Shown here: piece after piece, positions 7,384 to 13,319 of the stretch
Numbering within the stretch: position 1 is the stretch's first letter
Layout: each line of letters opens with the position of its first letter
Origin: Candidatus Saccharibacteria bacterium UBA3749
GTDB taxonomy: Bacteria > Patescibacteriota > Saccharimonadia > Saccharimonadales > Saccharimonadaceae
DNA: 16,600 nucleotides
Reading direction: 5' to 3'
Assembly (NCBI GenBank): GCA_002371235.1
Contig: DFGN01000012.1
Coordinates: forward strand, 29,630 to 46,229
Position numbers and translations under genes: made by a program
Notes under the pieces: generated by a model
The model's input: only the letters and a program-made list of their open reading frames with translations
Databases searched by the model: none
What the model was told of the DNA's origin: nothing

Positions 7384-8318
7384 GAACTCAGTCGTTAGTT
7401 GTTTCTGCTGCACTATTTTCAATTTTAATTGCTACCTTTCTTTTGATTTCACTTGTTTTTATATCATCCATCTATAAGGCCGGCGATCCAGTTCAAGATG
7501 ATACAGACACTGTCGATACTAGTTCGCAAGGCGCGGATGATGAGTTTGGCACAGATTCAGTCGATGACGATTCTAGCGTTGTATCTATGATTAGAACTGT
7601 CGACTTTCAGCCGGTCGTAGATGAGTGGATTAGTGGAGTCGGTGGCAATAAGAGCATTATTATATTCGATCTTGAAAACGACAGCGTTGCTGGTGTTTAT
7701 AATCCCGATGAACCATATAATACCGCTTCTCTCTATAAGCTTTTCGTAGTATATAATGGCTATGAAAAACTTTCAAATGGCGAGTGGACCACCGACATGC
7801 CTGTGGCTCGCACTGGATATACTGTGCTCGACTGTCTGGATTTAGCCATCCGTGAATCTAATTCCACCTGCGCTGAGACATTATGGTCCATGATTGGTCG
7901 AGATGAATTGCAAGCTACTTTGGAGAATGATTATGACGCCAACAACACTAACCTAGGTGGTCTTGTTTCCAATGCGAATGATATACTTAAGATTATGAAG
8001 ATTTACTATAACCATAATACTATTCTCGACCAGAATCTAGTAGATAGAATGAAAGATTCATTCCTGAATCAGCCCATTACTACATACAATTGGAGACAAG
8101 GTCTCCCAAGTGGTTTCCGTCGTGCTAATGTATATAATAAGGTTGGTTGGGATTATAATCCAGATGGTAAGTATTGGAATATTTACCATGATGCTGCAAT
8201 TATTGAATTCCCAGAAGAAGATCGTCACTTTGTCGTCGTCGTAATGACAAATCGTGTGCCATATCAACAGATTCGTGATTTCGGCAGCATGATTGAGGAT
8301 GCTTTCTACAGCCAATAG
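7347..8318 (+). CDS. Class A beta-lactamase-fold serine hydrolase, membrane-anchored
   Basis: A 323-residue protein. After a short cytoplasmic tail comes a membrane segment (about 17-40), then an acidic, Ser/Thr-rich linker (about 45-80) and a beta-lactamase/PBP-type domain (about 85-320). The active-site serine motif is SLYK (S128-K131). A Ser-Asn-Ser at 171-173 stands where class A enzymes have SDN, and KVG (265-267) stands where they have KTG. The Cys pair C163/C175 could form a disulfide. The SxxK motif is intact, so it is probably a serine acyl-enzyme, but the motif changes argue against calling it an antibiotic-resistance beta-lactamase; a wall-peptide hydrolase is as likely. The start is supported by GAGGAG 6-8 bases upstream. 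It overlaps the CapA-like gene, so the two are likely made and used together at the outer face of the membrane. Confidence 0.83.
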   Translation: MDFAKVNRGEAVRTQSLVVSAALFSILIATFLLISLVFISSIYKAGDPVQDDTDTVDTSSQGADDEFGTDSVDDDSSVVSMIRTVDFQPVVDEWISGVGGNKSIIIFDLENDSVAGVYNPDEPYNTASLYKLFVVYNGYEKLSNGEWTTDMPVARTGYTVLDCLDLAIRESNSTCAETLWSMIGRDELQATLENDYDANNTNLGGLVSNANDILKIMKIYYNHNTILDQNLVDRMKDSFLNQPITTYNWRQGLPSGFRRANVYNKVGWDYNPDGKYWNIYHDAAIIEFPEEDRHFVVVVMTNRVPYQQIRDFGSMIEDAFYSQ

Positions 8319-8347
8319 CTTTTTATCGAGTTTTTAACCAAGCATTA

Positions 8348-8378
8348 CTCAGCGTTTAGTACGTACTGAACAGCTGAG
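8348..8378. terminator. Long inverted repeat at the convergent junction; possible transcript-end hairpin
   Basis: CTCAGC (8348-8353) pairs with GCTGAG (8373-8378). The inner palindrome 8354-8371, centred on TACGTA, continues the stem with one bulged A at 8372. In + strand RNA this gives 13 base pairs including one G-U, closed by an ACGT loop. In the minus RNA that wobble becomes an A-C mismatch. It begins 30 bases after the serine hydrolase stop and overlaps the last 23 bases of the CAP gene. No T-run follows on either strand, so it is not a standard intrinsic terminator; it could stabilise 3' ends or bind a protein. Confidence 0.45.
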
Positions 8379-9318
8379 ACCAATGTGTCTTATAAGTTGA
8401 ATTCGGGTCAAATACAAACCCAACGGCAAGATTTGTGTATTCGGGATTTAAAATATTGGCTCGGTGAGTCTCGGAACTCATCCAGAGGGCGACAGTTGTC
8501 GCAGGGGAAACTGCAGCGTTACCGATAGCCAAGTTTTCGCCGCTCGTGCCGTTATTGTTGGGAGCGGGACAAGCAGTGGACCATGATGAGCCATCTGGCC
8601 TAGTGTGAGAGTATAGTGTCATGGTTTCTTTTGCACGTATTCCTGCTGCCTCCTCACAAGTTTGACCCCAGGCTAGTTGACTAAGGTTATTTTTGACCCG
8701 AATCTTATTAACTAATGTTAGAACCTCGTGTTCCCATTGCTCCTTTGGTGGAGCAACAACATTAACAATAATGGAATCCTTGCGCTTACCATCATAAGTA
8801 CCAGCTGTAATTGTCGTAGTACCTATACCTGCTATTACTGGATAACGACAGGCCTTACTATCATAGCCTAACCATGTGCGTGCATTGTCGTAAAATCCAG
8901 ATATTACATTAGTATCTGATGTCTGCCAGTACATTTCGCCTAAGTCGTTTAGGCTACCACTTACACAGATATCTGTATCGGGCGTTGCATAGATAGTAAT
9001 TGCTTTCTCGTTCCATAATTCGCCATTAGGGACTTCAGTATTATCAAATTCATGACTTGTAGTTGATACATAGTCGTCATTTCCAGTTACATTCATATAC
9101 TTATCCACATTTGCCTGGGAATCAGAAATTGATTCAATGAGGGATACTTCGCTTACGGTATCATCTACGATATCGGAACGCTCATCAACTGCTTTAAAGT
9201 TCACACCGCCGTTAAACCAAATTGCACTCGCAATCAAAACACCAGCTACCAAGATAGCCGCCGCATTGACGGATAGTAAAACTGACATTCTCTTACTAAC
9301 GGGCTTCGGATTTTCCAT
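8356..9318 (-). CDS. Membrane-anchored CAP/SCP-domain protein with Ig-like domain
   Basis: A 320-residue surface protein. A signal anchor lies at about 12-34, followed by an acidic, low-complexity stalk (about 42-100), a bacterial Ig-like segment (about 105-188, ending in IIVNVVAPP), and a CAP (SCP/PR-1 type) domain at about 195-320. CAP signature residues are present: H238 in YSHTRPDG, E261 in GENLA, H285 in ETHRANIL, and W313/Q315/F317 in the last strand. These form the usual central cavity with two His and Glu. Bacterial CAP proteins are secreted and their activities vary (lipid, cation or protein binding); none can be chosen here. Four Cys in the extracellular part (117, 157, 221, 250) could pair. 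It starts 6 bases after the 7TM protein gene with only a weak GGATGAG upstream, so it is the second gene of that operon. Confidence 0.88.
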   Translation of the reverse strand: MENPKPVSKRMSVLLSVNAAAILVAGVLIASAIWFNGGVNFKAVDERSDIVDDTVSEVSLIESISDSQANVDKYMNVTGNDDYVSTTSHEFDNTEVPNGELWNEKAITIYATPDTDICVSGSLNDLGEMYWQTSDTNVISGFYDNARTWLGYDSKACRYPVIAGIGTTTITAGTYDGKRKDSIIVNVVAPPKEQWEHEVLTLVNKIRVKNNLSQLAWGQTCEEAAGIRAKETMTLYSHTRPDGSSWSTACPAPNNNGTSGENLAIGNAAVSPATTVALWMSSETHRANILNPEYTNLAVGFVFDPNSTYKTHWSQLFSTY

Positions 9319-9324
9319 ACAATG

Positions 9325-10251
9325 TTACTCATCCTTACCATTACCGCTTATTAGGGAACTTATAAAGCTCATTAGCCCATTCATGGCGGGCATTAGAGCA
9401 ATGAAAATTACTATCATGATGAAATTCAATATTATCACCTCCGCAGACGGCGTCGAACCACGGAATAATGCTGCGAATATTACCGAGAATAGTATCATAT
9501 ACATTATTGCAATTGATGCCATGACGACCACGTACGAGAAGATGCGAAGCCAAATCGAGGAAAGATTTAGCATTTTATAACGCAGTATAGTGTAGTATAC
9601 ACCGATAATTGTCACTGCTAGAGCAAGAGGGCCTATCCAAATTAAAGACCAATTATTAAATAGTGGTAAAATTAAATTGAAGATTAGTACCAATGTACTG
9701 GAGACGCCGAAACTCACCATTGTAATTAGATCACCACTTTGCTTAGATTTAGAACGTGTCTTAAAAAACTGATGAAAGAATACACCAATAATTACTGGGA
9801 CAATTGTAGCAAAGAAGCCAATATAGGCAAAATACAATATACCCATATTCATAGTCACACTGTTACCGGTCGGGCTTAATATAACGGCTTTGTATAGTTC
9901 ATTCGGTGCAATCAGAATTGTATTTGAAATGGCAAGACCTAGAATTAAAAATACAATTGTAACGATTTTGCCATATTTCTTTTGCCACGCACCATAGCCC
10001 AAGAAGGCGATATCGAGCAAAATCGCGCTAATAAAGGTCCAGTTGACATGCCATCCTATCGTATCAATTCGAGATGGCGCAGCTAGTAGGAAAAAGGAAA
10101 TCGAGGTCATCCAAAGTGTCGCAAAAATTGCTGAAAGAAAATACCACGCCGATCGCACACGATCCCGCTTTGATGAACCGAAGAATACAATTGCTCCCGA
10201 TAGGAACGTTAGTATTGATACTGTGACTAATAATATAACAATTAATTGCAC
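9325..10251 (-). CDS. Orphan 7TM sensor-like membrane protein (histidine kinase N-terminal 7TM type)
   Basis: A 308-residue integral membrane protein with about nine membrane segments at roughly 1-24, 37-57, 69-88, 95-115, 137-160, 176-198, 203-223, 236-262 and 272-297. The arrangement, with the YTILRYKMLNLSSIWLRIFSY stretch (220-240) between segments 7 and 8, resembles the sensor part of bacterial histidine kinases with an N-terminal 7TM domain. Here the chain ends at SGNGKDE, just where the PAS or kinase region would begin, so no catalytic output domain is present. The start is GTG, chosen for the AGGAGG Shine-Dalgarno 4 bases upstream and the promoter before it. The CAP gene follows after 6 bases, suggesting a functional pair. 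Assignment to the 7TM sensor family is by pattern only and moderately sure; transport of a small molecule is an alternative. Confidence 0.65.
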   Translation of the reverse strand: MQLIVILLVTVSILTFLSGAIVFFGSSKRDRVRSAWYFLSAIFATLWMTSISFFLLAAPSRIDTIGWHVNWTFISAILLDIAFLGYGAWQKKYGKIVTIVFLILGLAISNTILIAPNELYKAVILSPTGNSVTMNMGILYFAYIGFFATIVPVIIGVFFHQFFKTRSKSKQSGDLITMVSFGVSSTLVLIFNLILPLFNNWSLIWIGPLALAVTIIGVYYTILRYKMLNLSSIWLRIFSYVVVMASIAIMYMILFSVIFAALFRGSTPSAEVIILNFIMIVIFIALMPAMNGLMSFISSLISGNGKDE

Positions 10252-10255
10252 CCTG

Positions 10256-10277
10256 CCTCCTTTTTTTCATTATATCA
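10256..10277 (-). promoter_or_regulatory. Extended -10 promoter and Shine-Dalgarno of the 7TM/CAP operon
   Basis: Read on the minus strand, TGaTATAAT occupies 10277-10269 and AGGAGG 10261-10256, 4 bases before GTG at 10251. The predicted transcription start (about 10262) leaves a leader of about 11 bases that is mostly the Shine-Dalgarno. The promoter sits in the 28-base gap behind the upstream operon, so the 7TM/CAP pair can be transcribed separately. Confidence 0.73.
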
Positions 10278-10279
10278 CA

Positions 10280-11842
10280 TTATTGTGAGGTCCTGGGTTT
10301 TTTGCTTGGCATATTTTGCCAGGGTTTTTCGCCAATAATCGTAGTGGTACCAGACAGAGTAAAGGTCTGCAACTTCTTATCATCTATATATAATGTATAG
10401 GCATTACCAATTGCGAAGTCTCTAAGACCTATAGCAATATGGCTAAAGCTTTTTGCCGAAGTGTGGCTAGCAAGCAAATTATTATTTAGGTCCGTAATCT
10501 CTAATTTGGTACCAGCTGGCATAGTCTCACTTAAATAAATACTGGCATTAATAACTGACGAATCGTCTCCTAATGTCTCCGCCATTCCACTTGCACCTAC
10601 CGCAACAACTTCGCCTCCGCTCATTATGATGTCTATACTGTAATCAATAGCCCCATTGCCATCATTTGTTGGACCATCTACCGTAATTCGTCCTCCCTTA
10701 ATATATAGCCAACCATTGCTATCTATGCCATCTCCAGAAGCATTAATATAAATATCGCCTCCACCGATAATGATTATACACTCCTCATTTCTATCAAAAA
10801 GGCTTGCGCCAGAACGACCTAACGACGAGCCATCTACTCCGCCACCGGCATTAATACCATCATCTAGAGTTACTAGACTTATTTTACCGTTATTAATTAC
10901 AATGTTTTGCGCTTCAATGCCCTCGTAGGCTCTTGTTACTTCTATCTCGCCGCCGTCAATAATAAGCTTTGCATTTGCATGGATAGCGTCATCTTTACTG
11001 CTAATATTGAGAATGCCGTCCGTTATAATAATGTAGTTGTCAGAATGGATCGCATCATCCATGGAGTTAATCAAGAATCGACCCGAATGAATAAGAATTT
11101 TATTTGTTGCTTTGATGCCCTTTGCGCTAGATGTTAAAACGAAATCACCATCCTCGATAAGTACAAATCCTTTTCTCGGATTAGTCTCAGCCGTGGTTTT
11201 TATACTATCTCCAGCCGAATCTATGATAAGCTTACCGCCAAGAATATGGACAGAATCGGTCCCCCTTAGGCCATCGTCTTTTGATGAGATATTAATATCA
11301 CCGCTTTTTATCTTGAGATCGTCCTTGCCAACAATGCCATCACTATAGTTCGCTATAACGCTAAGTGAACCTTGGCCTCCAATACTAAGGTCGCTTTCAC
11401 TATAAATTGCACCGCTAATGTCTGAAGCCATATTATACGTACGACCATCCTCTATTGTATTCTCTCCAACTAGCTCAATGCTAAGCAGATTAGTCGATTC
11501 ACAATAAATGCCAGGACCAGTGTCATTTCGGATTGTTGCATTGTCTAATATAAGCCTTATGGGTGAGTCTTTGTCTGATTTGATATGAATATAGCCATTG
11601 TCTATTGTGCCAGTTAAGTAGTAAGTACCTGGTTTCGTGATTTCTAAGCTTTTAGTCAGAACTATGTTTTCTGTTGGATAATTACCCCAATTAACCATTG
11701 TGTCATTATCTTCGATATCAATCGTGTTTAGAATTGTTTTTGCGCCATCATTGCGATCGGCTTGAAAAAAGGCTGTCGTGCAAACAACTAATATTAGTAT
11801 TGTGAGCAGGATAATCCAGCGATAATCGAGCTTCTGTTTCAT
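10280..11842 (-). CDS. Cthe_2159-type beta-helix carbohydrate-binding protein, membrane-anchored
   Basis: A 520-residue protein with an N-terminal membrane anchor (about 9-26), then a long repetitive beta-helix. Short rungs of about 20-23 residues recur, with core patterns such as SSKDDGLRGTD (186-196), MDDAIHSDN (261-269), SSKDDAIHAN (281-290), LDDGINAGG (326-334) and SGDGIDSNG. Each rung carries an acidic pair before a Gly/Ala-Ile turn, as expected for calcium-binding right-handed helices. The ITKPGTYYLTGTI entry (68-80) and these rungs match the Cthe_2159 carbohydrate-binding family, whose founder binds cellulose-like or acidic sugars. A beta-sandwich-like tail (about 430-505) and a basic C-terminus follow. 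It is the last gene of a three-gene operon and starts directly after the DUF4956 stop, with GAGGA 8 bases upstream. Likely exposed on the cell surface; ligand unknown. Confidence 0.85.
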   Translation of the reverse strand: MKQKLDYRWIILLTILILVVCTTAFFQADRNDGAKTILNTIDIEDNDTMVNWGNYPTENIVLTKSLEITKPGTYYLTGTIDNGYIHIKSDKDSPIRLILDNATIRNDTGPGIYCESTNLLSIELVGENTIEDGRTYNMASDISGAIYSESDLSIGGQGSLSVIANYSDGIVGKDDLKIKSGDINISSKDDGLRGTDSVHILGGKLIIDSAGDSIKTTAETNPRKGFVLIEDGDFVLTSSAKGIKATNKILIHSGRFLINSMDDAIHSDNYIIITDGILNISSKDDAIHANAKLIIDGGEIEVTRAYEGIEAQNIVINNGKISLVTLDDGINAGGGVDGSSLGRSGASLFDRNEECIIIIGGGDIYINASGDGIDSNGWLYIKGGRITVDGPTNDGNGAIDYSIDIIMSGGEVVAVGASGMAETLGDDSSVINASIYLSETMPAGTKLEITDLNNNLLASHTSAKSFSHIAIGLRDFAIGNAYTLYIDDKKLQTFTLSGTTTIIGEKPWQNMPSKKPRTSQ

Positions 11843-12514
11843 CTAAATGTCCTCTTCGAGATATGGCTCGGATAGGAGAACTTTTAGATTACAATTTCTG
11901 ACACGGATTTCATCAAGAAATTCTTTAGCTTTTACGCCTTTCTTTAAGTGAATATCATATGTCAGCTTGTACAGACTGCCCATATTGATAGTCTTCATAC
12001 GAACCAAAGCAGCTTTTGTGGTGTATTTATGAAAAATATCACTAAAGACATCCTCGTAATCAAGGTCTTCAGGGATTACAATTTTGAGAATTCGGCGATT
12101 TTTATTTGGTTCAAGAATTGGGGTGTAGGAAAAGAATAAAATTATAATAATCGATATTAGGGTTGTGATTGCTGCAAATAATAAATGCCCCATACCGCAA
12201 GCTAATCCGATTGCCATTGCAAAGAAAATACTAAGTAAATCCTTAGCATTACCTTCAATTGAGCGAAACCTAATAAGAGAGAATGCACCAAGAATCGCAA
12301 TAGATGTGCCAAGATTGCCATTTATCATAATCATAACCGCCATCACTAGTACTGGTAAAGTTGCAAGCGTGATCAGAAAACCTTTCGTAGTCTCTGACGT
12401 CTTCATGTGGACAATTGCGATTACGACGCCGAGTAGTAATGCCACTCCGGCACAGATTAATCCGGTAGTAATACTGAGACCTTCCGATGGGGTGGTAAAA
12501 ATCGTATCAAACAT
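11843..12514 (-). CDS. DUF4956 membrane protein
   Basis: A 223-residue protein of the DUF4956 family. The N-terminal half holds about four membrane segments (roughly 13-36, 46-65, 69-80 with an embedded conserved loop, and 92-130). The family hallmark NGNLGTSIAILGAFSLIRFR lies at 65-84. The C-terminal part (about 138-223) is a soluble alpha/beta domain, probably cytoplasmic, with the LYKLTYDIHLK strand. In other bacteria DUF4956 genes commonly sit next to VTC-type polyphosphate polymerase genes, exactly as here. A role in organising or moving the polymer at the membrane is a reasonable guess but unproven. The ATG overlaps the end of the VTC gene by 8 bases and is preceded by AAAGGAG at 12525-12519, so translation is coupled. 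The gene stops with TAG immediately before the next ATG. Confidence 0.88.
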   Translation of the reverse strand: MFDTIFTTPSEGLSITTGLICAGVALLLGVVIAIVHMKTSETTKGFLITLATLPVLVMAVMIMINGNLGTSIAILGAFSLIRFRSIEGNAKDLLSIFFAMAIGLACGMGHLLFAAITTLISIIIILFFSYTPILEPNKNRRILKIVIPEDLDYEDVFSDIFHKYTTKAALVRMKTINMGSLYKLTYDIHLKKGVKAKEFLDEIRVRNCNLKVLLSEPYLEEDI

Positions 12515-13238
12515 TATTCTCCTTTCTTATTCTTTGATAAATGTTGCCAATTTTGCTAAAACGCCTTGCGTATGTCTTATTCTCCGAGAGTTCGTGTGTC
12601 AACCATAATGGTAACGCCTCCTGCGACTTTAGCTCCATTATTATATTATGATCGTCTCTGAAGAATATTTTATCATCTTTTTGTCTAACAAACTTAAAAT
12701 CATGCGTTCGATATTTTAGGTTTTCATCAAAAGTTATCCTAAGTCCGTTATCATCCCGAAATGATGTACGCTTGTAGGAAATAAGTATTCTTGGTGACAA
12801 GTTGAGATATTGTATCAGATAATCAATTTCTTTTGCAATCTGAAGGTCTTTTGGTGCTGGATTTCTGCATTGTGATGCAACCAGTTCTTTCATAGTTTTA
12901 TGTTTAGAAACTAATTCTTTAAAGCCTTTCCTCGTAATCATGACACGCCTCTTATAACCTAAATTGTCATCTCTGCTTTTTATTTTGGTTTTTATCTCGA
13001 AGAAAACTCGATCGTAGCCTTTATAGCTTCTTGCGCGCAACTTATGCTTAAAATCCACCCAATCTATAGATTGATTAATTATATTAAAGTCATTATCGTC
13101 AAAGTAAATGTTAAAAATCTCAGATTTGTAGTATTCATCTGGCTTCATTTCTTTTTTGATTATAGACATCAGGCGTCGCTGGATTGGTCTTGCGATTAAA
13201 TACTTTTTCTCAATTCGATAGAAGCTTTGTTTTTCCAT
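12507..13238 (-). CDS. VTC-domain polyphosphate polymerase-like protein
   Basis: A 243-residue soluble protein of the VTC/triphosphate-tunnel fold, the domain that in yeast Vtc4 makes polyphosphate from ATP. Tunnel residues are visible in order: RIEKKY (8-13), IYFD (44-47), KLRARSY (66-72), FFEIKTK (79-85), KRR (97-99), SYKRTSF (154-160), RITFD (167-171) and IMELKSQ (200-206). These are the alternating basic and acidic residues that bind the phosphate chain and metal. The chain is essentially the bare catalytic domain, without SPX or membrane regions, which suggests that the DUF4956 partner provides membrane association. The start is set at ATG 13238, 7 bases after TATAAT; a longer reading from 13265 would begin upstream of the promoter. 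It ends in TGA overlapping the next start. A tri-polyphosphatase activity is the alternative. Confidence 0.88.
   Translation of the reverse strand: MEKQSFYRIEKKYLIARPIQRRLMSIIKKEMKPDEYYKSEIFNIYFDDNDFNIINQSIDWVDFKHKLRARSYKGYDRVFFEIKTKIKSRDDNLGYKRRVMITRKGFKELVSKHKTMKELVASQCRNPAPKDLQIAKEIDYLIQYLNLSPRILISYKRTSFRDDNGLRITFDENLKYRTHDFKFVRQKDDKIFFRDDHNIIMELKSQEALPLWLTHELSENKTYARRFSKIGNIYQRIRKENNV
12519..12525 (-). promoter_or_regulatory. Shine-Dalgarno of the DUF4956 gene
   Basis: On the minus strand this reads AAAGGAG, 4 bases before the ATG at 12514, inside the last codons of the VTC gene. It supports the overlapping start and use of Shine-Dalgarno initiation for genes inside operons. Confidence 0.65.
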
Positions 13239-13245
13239 GGCTAAC

Positions 13246-13251
13246 ATTATA
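13246..13251 (-). promoter_or_regulatory. -10 promoter, leaderless start of the polyphosphate operon
   Basis: A perfect TATAAT on the minus strand with 7 bases to ATG 13238. The extension is AGa instead of TGn, and no clear -35 was found. The in-frame ATGs at 13265 and 13247 lie upstream of or within this element, which argues against them as starts. Confidence 0.6.
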
Positions 13252-13302
13252 TCTGAAAACTTCAAAAATGACTAATATCCTACCATAATTCAAATAAAAT
13301 GG

Positions 13303-13310
13303 TGTATAAT
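13303..13310 (+). promoter_or_regulatory. -10 promoter of the ABC transporter gene
   Basis: TGTATAAT (13303-13310) lies 9 bases before ATG 13320. A second, overlapping TATAAT (13310-13315) is too close to the ATG to give a leaderless message with usual spacing. The region 13239-13319 (81 bases) is a divergent promoter region shared with the polyphosphate operon; the two -10 boxes are 53 bases apart. Confidence 0.6.
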
Positions 13311-13319
13311 ATAATATAT

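Noticed and set aside
9325..9345. 7TM protein as a histidine kinase pseudogene truncated by mutation
   Set aside because: The stop is followed after 6 bases by an intact CAP gene; no kinase H, N or G box remnants are seen in any frame nearby.
10700..11350. DNA-level tandem repeat in the beta-helix gene
   Set aside because: The repetition is at protein level (recurring DD-[AG]-I rungs); the nucleotide sequence is too diverged to be a tandem DNA repeat.
13239..13265. Longer VTC protein from ATG at 13265 (minus)
   Set aside because: The extra nine codons include the -10 element; ATG 13238 has leaderless geometry and gives the usual VTC N-terminus close to EKKY.
13299..13319. Longer ABC transporter from the in-frame ATG at 13299
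   Set aside because: It precedes and overlaps TATAAT; starting at 13320 gives the normal opening of this ATPase family.
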